From the NCBI GenBank assembly GCA_937929835.1, contig CALFUU010000054.1, positions 1-64,000 of the forward strand: a stretch of 64,000 bases of DNA, given 5' to 3'. The DNA comes from an uncultured Saprospiraceae bacterium (lineage in GTDB: Bacteria; Bacteroidota; Bacteroidia; Chitinophagales; Saprospiraceae). Under the pieces are notes generated by a model. That model had not been told where the DNA came from, made no database searches, and saw only the letters and a list, made by a program, of their open reading frames with translations. The number at the start of each line of letters is the position of its first letter. The first letter of the stretch is position 1. This document shows, in pieces, positions 11,201 through 18,513 of this stretch. Made by a program: the position numbers and the translations under genes.

Positions 11201-13842
11201 CTACAGGTTGTATATCTACTGGAAGCACAACCTTTACCGCAACAAACAATACTGGAGGTGGACCAGTTACAATTACCAATAACAGAGGAACTGAGACACC
11301 ATGTGTCGGACCAGGTGGAGAAACCCTCGTAATTAGTGCCAACGGAAGTGGCCAAATAACTAGTTATGAATGGATATGCACCTTAGATGGAATTGCTATT
11401 CCTACTTCTAGTAATCCGTCTATCTCTGTGAGTATTCAGCCGGGTCAGCAATTGGTATGTACTGTCAATGTTGTTTATGACAATGGATGTACGGCTACCA
11501 GTACTACACAAATATTTACACAGAGTGGTGATCAAGAACTGGATGTTGTAGAGTCTGTAGACTGTACAGATCCTTCAGCTCCGAATATTACATTGAACTA
11601 TCAACAGAGCTTGGGAGGAGCATCGGCAACTGCTTTTACCTGGAATGTTAATGGTGTTATATCAAATGATGCAAGCGTAACCTTTCCGCTGAGTGCAATG
11701 ACAGGCCTAGTCAATGTATCTCTCACCGTAGAATTTGATAATGGTTGCACTAGCACATTTACAGATAGTTACGACCCAGGGTTACTAACACCTAATTTAG
11801 ATTATACTGCTACACCAATAGAGTGTATAGATGGACAAATACTATATGAGTTTATGCTCAATGACGGAGAGCTGTTGTGTATCAGCTTAGAGTCACTTGT
11901 ATGGACCATCAATGGACAAACGTTTACTGGAAACCCAGTACAAGTGTTGCTTCCTGCTAATACTATTATAGATGACATCAGTGTCGTCGCCACCTACTCT
12001 GATGGATCTATCTTCGGAGAAGGCATCACCTTACCACCACTCAATACAGGAGATGGTATCACCAATGATAACATCGCAGTTATGCAAGTAGCTTCAGGTG
12101 GTGATACAGAATGTAATGGAGATGTCGAACTAGAAGTCGTCAATCCTGATGACAATCTTACCTACGTATGGACAGATGCTGAAGGAAATCCTGTAGGTAT
12201 GGGCCCATCCATAATGACCAACACAGGAATCGCTGGAGATATCATTATGGTTAACTATTTTGATAATCCTAATTGTATCATCGGAACAGGTACTATCGTC
12301 GTAGAAGATATTTCTATAAGCTTAAATATTGATTCACTCTATGTGATTTGTCCAGGAGATACGACAAATATATACTGCATCACCAGTACAAACTTAGATC
12401 AAACGATTACTTACAATTGGAAGCCCGCGGATCAACTGATCGGTGGCGAAGATCAATCTTGTCCTACGATAGGTGTTCCAGAAGATCAGACAGAAGATTT
12501 CAGTTTGATACTTTGCACAACAAATAATTTTGGCTGTGAGCGGTCAGATACGATTGACTTTATGGTATCTACACCTGTAGATGGGGCCATCTCTTTTGCT
12601 CCAGACTCGTGTGGGTCTCTTACCTATAACTTTATGTCTCCAGAAGGCGTATTCTTAGAAGGATTAATGTGGGACTTTGGAGATGGAAATACCTCTACAG
12701 ATCCCAATCCGACACATACATATAACGAAGAAGGTGAATTCACTGTAACCCTTGATAGTGATGGTGTTTGTCTTGGAGATATTCCGCCAGTAACCTTGGC
12801 AGCTCCAGCATTTCCAATCTTAAATATAGCGGTCGATACTTTGATCTACACTTTTGGTGATACTGTAGAGGTTATAGCAGCAAGCAATGCAGAACCTGCG
12901 ATTATAAGTTGGTGCAATATGAATGGTGATGTCATAGGAATGGGTAATCCACTTGTCTATGTTCCTGAAACAGACCCAGAAACCATCACAGCCAAGGTCG
13001 AAGATCAATTTGGTTGTACAAGCCAAACGGAAGTTGTGCTCATGAGTAACACCTCACTGCCTCCAGTTACAACTACTTCACCTGAAATTGCCTGTATAGA
13101 TGAGGAGTTTGTCGTTTCATTAGACATTGGAGATGCAAACCCTGCTGATTTTACTTTTGATTGGCAGCCAGCTAACTGTATCGTGGAGGGTCAAGGTACT
13201 CAACAGATCAGTGCCGCAACCTCAGAATCGAAAACCTTCTCAGTCGTGATGACCAATACAGAAACGAATCAGGATACCACGATTATGGTTGATGTCCAAA
13301 TAGAAAATATTCCAATTGGCATCTTTGCAGATAATGGTATACCAGGACAAGGAGGTGAACCGACAGTATGTCAAGGAAGTGAAATCAATCTATCTGCCGA
13401 ACCATTTGATGCTGATTGTGACTATGAGTGGAGCACAGGAGAAAATGGAGAGACGATTATCGTTGCACCCGAAGAGAATACTACCTTTTCCTTATCCTGT
13501 GTGACTGCCAATGGTTGTGAGTTTTCTGCAAGTACTGATATAGAAGTAACGCCACCTCAATGCAATGAAGAGGATGTATTTGTACCAAACGCCTTCTCAC
13601 CAAATAATGATAATGTCAACGATAGATTGTTTGTAAGAAGTAAATTCATCAGAGAGATGGAGTTCTTTGTAGTCGATAGATGGGGAGAAGAAGTATGGAG
13701 AACAACAGATCAAAACCAAGGATGGGATGGACAGTTTGAAGGAGAAGCCTTAGCTCCAGATGCTTATGCTTACTGCCTAATCGTCACCTGTGTCAACGAC
13801 CAAACTTATACGACTAGAGGAAATGTATCTATCCTAAAGTAG
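8242..13842 (+). CDS. Giant repeat surface protein with T9SS type-B C-terminal (gliding-motility-associated) domain (cassette 1)
   Basis: Signal peptide; Cys-rich head (ATHLVGGQLTYRCLGNNQYEV...QRCCRN); PKD domain; ~10 Cys-paired repeats; C-terminus DVFVPNAFSPNNDNVNDRLFV...FFVVDRWGEEVW...GWDGQFEGEALAPDAYAY...RGNVSILK. Confidence 0.93.
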   Translation: MNILKIKYILSALTAIMLLMTGSLSATHLVGGQLTYRCLGNNQYEVTLVVRRDCINGADDAPFDDPATVGIFDGFGFLNIAIGDNGQLEMPLTNVTLVDNSLSADCQLNPDDGLLCVEEAVYTGTITLPPNKTGYTLAYQRCCRNVILDNINDPLETGVTYFSHVSPFALQECNSQPVFNDFPEIYICAGEKFVFNHTAVDPDGDELRYRFCIPSAGATIDNPNPQVPSTPPFPTVSWANGFSEDNVFGSGGTITIDENTGMTMGTPEILGTYLIGVCVDEYRDGVLISTTRRDFEYNVVICSPPIVIDCELRGNDCDGDNTISFVNRTTGADRYMWHFDFPNTDPSTTSTIPSPTHTYPGPGKYIVRKEAIRDFDGCSVFEEFVVSTGPSMLEPDFIAEFISCDGQNLVGLTDLSVDPTGISCAVAWEWTINLNGNPIVLEGNPASFDAGTATTAEITLEVTSSSGCVNTITRTIDLTDLFPSSSIQTILLDCDNGFNLQLLNSSNSSFANLTGTTWAITQDGLTTNPTGNPITVNTQGGDLTITVASTYDNGCVSEFTTILDQSQYQPVIDIVNSGGAGSCVSSAVYTFSPSISGVMVAAPITSYLWTDTNGNNFNTENIDIELNPGETIGLELVVTYGNGCVFSSNDNNSIGGPFTFTAAIAPQLTITPVVDCNSTSASTNVVLTDNTIFNSAITSQIWTINGVPQTAGSSLSFPVGIADVVVTYDVTYANGCTASYTETFNRNSLIPTDQDAAAINSDILSCNGDEITISISGGANSANFTETWVINGMTFNTSPVTITVGLNDQVNIQHTLVSAVGCENSAQQSYVAESLIPAVVITSDLDAIDCVDPNGQVISISSGVVGTSYAWIIDGVAFNTASPQITVLPGQTISASVDVVLPTGCNTSGSGTLTASNAGGGDPITITSDLDGVDCINASGQVVTFTTGITGSSFAWLIDGVAFTTANPQITVLPGQTVMASVEVILPTGCISTGSTTFTATNNTGGGPVTITNNRGTETPCVGPGGETLVISANGSGQITSYEWICTLDGIAIPTSSNPSISVSIQPGQQLVCTVNVVYDNGCTATSTTQIFTQSGDQELDVVESVDCTDPSAPNITLNYQQSLGGASATAFTWNVNGVISNDASVTFPLSAMTGLVNVSLTVEFDNGCTSTFTDSYDPGLLTPNLDYTATPIECIDGQILYEFMLNDGELLCISLESLVWTINGQTFTGNPVQVLLPANTIIDDISVVATYSDGSIFGEGITLPPLNTGDGITNDNIAVMQVASGGDTECNGDVELEVVNPDDNLTYVWTDAEGNPVGMGPSIMTNTGIAGDIIMVNYFDNPNCIIGTGTIVVEDISISLNIDSLYVICPGDTTNIYCITSTNLDQTITYNWKPADQLIGGEDQSCPTIGVPEDQTEDFSLILCTTNNFGCERSDTIDFMVSTPVDGAISFAPDSCGSLTYNFMSPEGVFLEGLMWDFGDGNTSTDPNPTHTYNEEGEFTVTLDSDGVCLGDIPPVTLAAPAFPILNIAVDTLIYTFGDTVEVIAASNAEPAIISWCNMNGDVIGMGNPLVYVPETDPETITAKVEDQFGCTSQTEVVLMSNTSLPPVTTTSPEIACIDEEFVVSLDIGDANPADFTFDWQPANCIVEGQGTQQISAATSESKTFSVVMTNTETNQDTTIMVDVQIENIPIGIFADNGIPGQGGEPTVCQGSEINLSAEPFDADCDYEWSTGENGETIIVAPEENTTFSLSCVTANGCEFSASTDIEVTPPQCNEEDVFVPNAFSPNNDNVNDRLFVRSKFIREMEFFVVDRWGEEVWRTTDQNQGWDGQFEGEALAPDAYAYCLIVTCVNDQTYTTRGNVSILK
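9427..12042 (+). repeat. About ten tandem ~80-95 aa Cys-paired repeat units inside the giant protein
   Basis: Each unit opens near a Cys (e.g. DCVDPNG, DCINASG, PCVGPGG) and closes near G-C (YDNGC, YANGC, LPTGC). Confidence 0.8.
10762..11271 (+). repeat. Two adjacent, highly similar 255-bp (85 aa) repeat units
   Basis: ITSDLDxxDC...GVAF(N/T)TAxPQITVLPGQT...LPTGC; starts at 10762 and 11017, next unit at 11272. Confidence 0.9.
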
Positions 13843-13880
13843 ATAGATAAGACGCTAAAAGTAAATTAGAACAAAACACA

Positions 13881-13916
13881 AAAGGTCAAGCAAAATTTAT
13901 GCTTGGCCTTTTTTTA
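13881..13916 (+). terminator. Rho-independent terminator after cassette 1
   Basis: AGGTCAAGCA-loop-TGCTTGGCCT stem followed by TTTTTTT. Confidence 0.85.
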
Positions 13917-13926
13917 ATCTAGCGTA

Positions 13927-14241
13927 TTAAGCTTCTTCCTTTTCTGGCTTGAGCTGGGCCGTCATTTCTTTAGAAATAGCACCCTTGACCACTCTCACAA
14001 AAGTCTTTTGATCTATCTGCAAGTGTACAATATTCTCTTCAATCTTATTGACGCGGCCAATAATGCCGCTGGTAGTTACAACTTCTTTACCTTTAACTAA
14101 CTCATTTTCAAAGGCATCTTGATCTTTTCGACGCTTCTGTGCTGGGCGCATAAAGAAGAAGTACATAATCCCGAATACGAGAACATAGAATATCATTGTA
14201 ATAGAACCGCCTCCTGGCGTGGATGCTTGTAGCAAGATCAT
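13927..14241 (-). CDS. yajC: Preprotein translocase subunit YajC
   Basis: GGGSITMIFYVLVFGIMYFFFMRPAQKRRKDQ...VVTTSGIIGRV; start chosen at MILLQAS (14241) rather than the ORF-track start at 14304, leaving room for a divergent promoter. Confidence 0.92.
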   Translation of the reverse strand: MILLQASTPGGGSITMIFYVLVFGIMYFFFMRPAQKRRKDQDAFENELVKGKEVVTTSGIIGRVNKIEENIVHLQIDQKTFVRVVKGAISKEMTAQLKPEKEEA

Positions 14242-14305
14242 AGAAGTCTTATTTGTGGACCAAAAATACATTTCTAATCCAAAATAGAATCTATATTGAT
14301 ACATT

Positions 14306-14854
14306 ATGGTGGATATGAATCAGATTTTTAGCTCTAGAATCTTCTTGATAGGCTATATGGCCGCTGGAAAGTCGACTATTGGAAGAGCACTATCTGAAGC
14401 TATAGGTTATGATTTCTTAGATACAGATCAAGCCATCGAAAAGCTCAACGGCCAAATGATTAGTGAGCTCTTCCAAAACAAGGGCGAGCAGTACTTTCGG
14501 AATGAAGAGAAGAAAATATTGAAACTGACTACAGATCTAAACCATATTGTGGTTGCTACTGGTGGTGGTATGCCTGTGGCTCCATCCAATATGGACCTAA
14601 TGAATCAGTCGGGGACTACTGTATTCATCGACACTCGTTTATCTACACTGATTGATCGCATTTCTAAAAACAGCAGTAGACCGCTTCACAACAACAAAAG
14701 GGTCCTAGAAGACGAGGTAAAAGCGCTGTACACAAGAAGATTGCCTTACTACAGCCGAGCGCATATTACTGTAACTGGCGATGAGCCTATAGAAGAGACT
14801 GTTAATCTGATTCGACGGCAATTGTCTCTTGTTGCTCAAAAAAAGCTTCCATAG
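14306..14854 (+). CDS. aroK: Shikimate kinase
   Basis: IFLIGYMAAGKSTIGRALSEAIGYDFLDTD, VVATGGGMP, SRPLH. Confidence 0.95.
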   Translation: MVDMNQIFSSRIFLIGYMAAGKSTIGRALSEAIGYDFLDTDQAIEKLNGQMISELFQNKGEQYFRNEEKKILKLTTDLNHIVVATGGGMPVAPSNMDLMNQSGTTVFIDTRLSTLIDRISKNSSRPLHNNKRVLEDEVKALYTRRLPYYSRAHITVTGDEPIEETVNLIRRQLSLVAQKKLP

Positions 14855-16304
14855 TTCTCAGAGGATTGAAAACTGGGACACCATCCACATTATCAGAGTT
14901 ATCTCTAAGGAGAGCGTAGAGCTGATCAGTTGTGATCGATGGATTATAATATTTCATCAAGCCAATCAGTCCACTCACAAATGGAGTTGCCATAGATGTC
15001 CCGCTGTATGCTTCATAGCCATCACTAGGGACCGTCGAATAGATATTGACACCAGGAGCTGCTATCCCTCTTTTTAATCCATTGACAGCATTGGCAAAAG
15101 AAGCCAATCGACCATCAGGACCAGTAGCTGTTACAGTGATTACACCTGGTGAGTTAGCAGGGCTATGGCGTCTTGCATCTCGACCAGCATTACCAGCGGC
15201 TGTGACGACAATAGCACCTTTGGCGTTGGCATAGGCTATAGCTGCCGCATAAGCCGCCTCACGTTTATCATTGGTGATACCACCCAGACTCATCGAAATG
15301 ACATCATAACCACGGTCAGCAGCTTCTATTATACCATCAATAATCATTTTTTGTGTACCAATACCTCTATCGCCGAGGACTTTTATACTTGTTACCTTGA
15401 CAGGCGATTCGGAAGGCAGTAGAGAAGCAATACCAAGATTATTGCCAGTTACGGCAGCAGCTACACCAGCACAATGTGTCCCATGGCCTTTGACATCTTT
15501 GTTGTATCTAGTACTAGTGGATTTATAATTTCCTTGGAGGTCTTCGTGTGTGGCTTCCACTCCAGTATCCAGTATTGCAATGATAGATGGTGGCTGAGAT
15601 GAGATAGACATCCGTTCGCTGACCAATCGATGATAATCTTCAAGCTGTAAGGGCTTAGAGACCCACTGCTTATTTAATTGAGGATCATTGAGGATTTTCT
15701 TGTCGTCTAGCACTAATTCTTGCTCAACGTATACCAGCTCATTCATCTCGACATTAGATACCCCTTTGACTTTGCTGAGCTCAGTGATGACTTGCTCTAG
15801 ATTACTGTTATTATCGATATTGACACCTACATACTCATCCAAGTGGAAGCTACTATCCTGTGGTCTAAATAGGGGATAGGTCAGGTCATAGTCTGCATCC
15901 TGTGCTGACATCCAAGCACCAAGATTTTGTTGGTTATCGAATTGTACAAGCAATTCTAAATCCGTATCAACATTGTCAGCATAGACATTGTCTGAACTAG
16001 GTATAAAATCTGTGTAATGATGTCCCAGCACAGCTGCAAGACCCAATCCTGCCAATAGAATTTTTATAGTGGTAAAACGCGTGAGTAAAAAGCCAATGCC
16101 TATACTTCCTATAATCAGTAGATCAAGACTCATATGCAATCGCTCCGATGGAAACAAGAACAAATACCGACCTAATTCGAAAACAAGCATTGCCAAAGCA
16201 ACAAAGTGCGCAGACTTATCCTTGGCAAATAAGGCGTAGATTATCAAGATAGTTGCTACAACTAGTAGACTTGTATGAAAGGTAGGTGTTAACGTCAACT
16301 GCAT
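14802..16304 (-). CDS. Subtilisin-like S8 serine protease with N-terminal transmembrane segments
   Basis: Catalytic motifs AILDTGVEATHEDL, GHGTHCAGVAAA, YSGTSMATPFVSGL; several hydrophobic helices precede the protease domain. Confidence 0.92.
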   Translation of the reverse strand: MQLTLTPTFHTSLLVVATILIIYALFAKDKSAHFVALAMLVFELGRYLFLFPSERLHMSLDLLIIGSIGIGFLLTRFTTIKILLAGLGLAAVLGHHYTDFIPSSDNVYADNVDTDLELLVQFDNQQNLGAWMSAQDADYDLTYPLFRPQDSSFHLDEYVGVNIDNNSNLEQVITELSKVKGVSNVEMNELVYVEQELVLDDKKILNDPQLNKQWVSKPLQLEDYHRLVSERMSISSQPPSIIAILDTGVEATHEDLQGNYKSTSTRYNKDVKGHGTHCAGVAAAVTGNNLGIASLLPSESPVKVTSIKVLGDRGIGTQKMIIDGIIEAADRGYDVISMSLGGITNDKREAAYAAAIAYANAKGAIVVTAAGNAGRDARRHSPANSPGVITVTATGPDGRLASFANAVNGLKRGIAAPGVNIYSTVPSDGYEAYSGTSMATPFVSGLIGLMKYYNPSITTDQLYALLRDNSDNVDGVPVFNPLRTMEAFFEQQETIAVESD

Positions 16305-16383
16305 ATATCACATAATCTAGTGGAAGATAGGGAACTTGTCATTAAGATATCGGTTCATACCACCATACTTAGACAAAGAACCT

Positions 16384-16391
16384 TATTTTTG
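16384..16391 (+). promoter_or_regulatory. Bacteroidota -7-like box TATTTTTG upstream of trxB
   Basis: Matches TAnnTTTG, favouring the downstream ATG at 16421. Confidence 0.45.
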
Positions 16392-16420
16392 CGATGATAA
16401 ACATTAAAGAGAAATTAAAT

Positions 16421-17359
16421 ATGTCAGATACTATCAGAAATTGTACGATAATCGGTTCGGGACCAGCAGGTTATACAGCTGCTATCTATGCAGCTAGAGC
16501 AGGTTTAAAGCCCTTATTGTATACAGGAAAAGAACCAGGAGGTCAGCTGATGATCACTACAGATGTAGAAAACTACCCAGGTTATCCTGACGGTCGGACA
16601 GGTCCTGAAATGATGATGGACTTCCAGAAGCAAGCGGAGAGATTTGATACTGAAATACGTGGCGAAATGATCACGGCTGTAGACTTTTCAGGACCAGTAC
16701 ACGTATTGACAACGGAGTCAGGTGATATTATACAAACACATACTGTGATCATATCCACAGGTGCAAGTGCCAAATGGCTAGGCTTAGAATCAGAGCAACG
16801 TCTTATGAATGTAGGTGTCTCTGCTTGTGCAGTGTGTGATGGCTTTTTCTACAAGGGACAAAAAGTGGCCGTAGTAGGTGCAGGAGATACAGCAGCTGAA
16901 GAGGCGACCTATCTCGCTAAGTTATGCCCAGAAGTGCATATGCTTGTCAGAAGAGACGAGATGAGGGCATCTAAGATTATGCAAAAGAGAGTAATGAATA
17001 CCAAAAACATCACTGTTCACTGGAATACAGAGACTGTAGAAGTACTCGGTAAAGATGCTGTAGAAGGTGTGAAGGTTAAGAATAATAAGACTCAAGAAAC
17101 TTCTGTATTGGATACGACAGGTTTCTTTGTGGCTATAGGGCACAAGCCTAATACAGGCATCTTTGATAAATGGTTAGATATGGATGATGCAGGTTACCTA
17201 ATCACCAAGCCAGGTACAACTAAAACCAAAGTCAGTGGTGTATTTGCCTCTGGTGATGCTCAAGATAATGTCTATAGACAAGCAGTTACTGCTGCTGGTA
17301 CAGGATGTATGGCTGCTCTAGATGCAGAAAGATATCTTGCAGAACATGAAATAGTATAA
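16421..17359 (+). CDS. trxB: Thioredoxin-disulfide reductase
   Basis: IIGSGPAGYTAAIYAARAGLKPLLYTG, active site CAVCDG, GDAQD; ORF-track start 16394, preferred start MSDTIRN at 16421. Confidence 0.96.
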   Translation: MSDTIRNCTIIGSGPAGYTAAIYAARAGLKPLLYTGKEPGGQLMITTDVENYPGYPDGRTGPEMMMDFQKQAERFDTEIRGEMITAVDFSGPVHVLTTESGDIIQTHTVIISTGASAKWLGLESEQRLMNVGVSACAVCDGFFYKGQKVAVVGAGDTAAEEATYLAKLCPEVHMLVRRDEMRASKIMQKRVMNTKNITVHWNTETVEVLGKDAVEGVKVKNNKTQETSVLDTTGFFVAIGHKPNTGIFDKWLDMDDAGYLITKPGTTKTKVSGVFASGDAQDNVYRQAVTAAGTGCMAALDAERYLAEHEIV

Positions 17360-17385
17360 AACACAACAAGACTAAACGAAACCAT

Positions 17386-18456
17386 ATGTCTAAATTCAGA
17401 AAAGGAGTATTACACGGTGATGAGGTAACAGCACTCTTAGATCATGCAAATGATAACAACTACGCCATACCAGCAGTCAATGTTGTCGGTACAGATACTG
17501 TCAACGCGTGTCTGGAAACCGCACGAGACATCAACTCACCGATAATTATTCAATTCTCCAATGGAGGAGCTAGCTTCTATGCAGGCAAGGGACTATCTAA
17601 TGAGAATCAAAAAGCGGCCATACTCGGTGGTGTATCAGGTGCAATGCATGTGCACAATATGGCTGAGGCCTATGGTGTCAGCGTTATTCTACATACAGAT
17701 CATTGCGCTAAAAAATTGTTGCCGTGGATAAGTGGTCTTATTGACGAGAGCGAAAAGTATTATGAAAAGAATGGCCAGCCACTCTACTCATCGCATATGC
17801 TGGACTTGTCTGAAGAAACTATAGAAGAGAATCTAGACATCTGTGTAGAGTACTTTAAGAGAATGGACAAGCTAGGTATCACTATAGAGATGGAGCTAGG
17901 TGTAACTGGAGGAGAAGAAGATGGGGTAGACAACACAGATGTTGATAGTTCTAAACTCTATACCCAACCCGAAGAAGTTGCTTATGCATATGAGCGCCTG
18001 AGTAAAATCAGTGATCGCTTTACCGTAGCGGCGGCCTTCGGAAATGTTCACGGTGTGTATAAGCCGGGCAATGTTTCTCTTCAGCCTATCATCTTGAAGA
18101 ATTCTCAAGAATATGTCAAGAAGAAATTTGGTCTCAGCAGCGATCAGCCGATAAAGTTTGTATTCCACGGAGGGTCTGGATCTAGCCAAGCAGAAATCAG
18201 AGAAGCTATAGATTACGGTGCTGTCAAAATGAATATTGACACAGATCTACAGTGGGCATTTTGGGAAGGTGTAAGAGATTACTATGAGCCACGAGTAGGT
18301 TTTATGCAGACACAAATCGGTAATCCTGATGGTGAGGATAAACCCAACAAGAAATCTTATGATCCTAGAAAATGGTTAAGAGAAGGAGAGTTGAGCTTTA
18401 AGAAAAGACTAGGAAGAGCATTCGAAGATTTGAACTGTAAAAATCGCGCTGTCTAA
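17386..18456 (+). CDS. fbaA: Class II fructose-bisphosphate aldolase
   Basis: YAIPAVNVVGTDTVNACLE, HTDHCAKKLLPW, FGNVHGVYKPGNV, FVFHGGSGSS. Confidence 0.96.
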   Translation: MSKFRKGVLHGDEVTALLDHANDNNYAIPAVNVVGTDTVNACLETARDINSPIIIQFSNGGASFYAGKGLSNENQKAAILGGVSGAMHVHNMAEAYGVSVILHTDHCAKKLLPWISGLIDESEKYYEKNGQPLYSSHMLDLSEETIEENLDICVEYFKRMDKLGITIEMELGVTGGEEDGVDNTDVDSSKLYTQPEEVAYAYERLSKISDRFTVAAAFGNVHGVYKPGNVSLQPIILKNSQEYVKKKFGLSSDQPIKFVFHGGSGSSQAEIREAIDYGAVKMNIDTDLQWAFWEGVRDYYEPRVGFMQTQIGNPDGEDKPNKKSYDPRKWLREGELSFKKRLGRAFEDLNCKNRAV

Positions 18457-18479
18457 CTAGCAAAAATGTAAAATGTAAA

Positions 18480-18508
18480 AAGCCTTGATTATTTATCAGG
18501 GCTTTTTT
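18480..18508 (+). terminator. Rho-independent terminator after fba
   Basis: AAGCCTTGA-TTATTTA-TCAGGGCTT stem followed by T tract. Confidence 0.85.
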
Positions 18509-18513
18509 TATAC

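Noticed and set aside
10762-11271. CRISPR-like or mobile-repeat interpretation of the 255-bp repeats
   Set aside because: Repeats are in-frame, contiguous and protein-coding with no spacers; they encode stalk domains.
8865-13504. Several 60-120 aa ORFs inside giant protein 1, mostly antisense (e.g. 9315-9677, 10845-11051, 11145-11342)
   Set aside because: Thr/Val/Pro-rich shadow frames of a biased Thr/Asn-rich repeat gene; two resemble each other only because the underlying repeats do.
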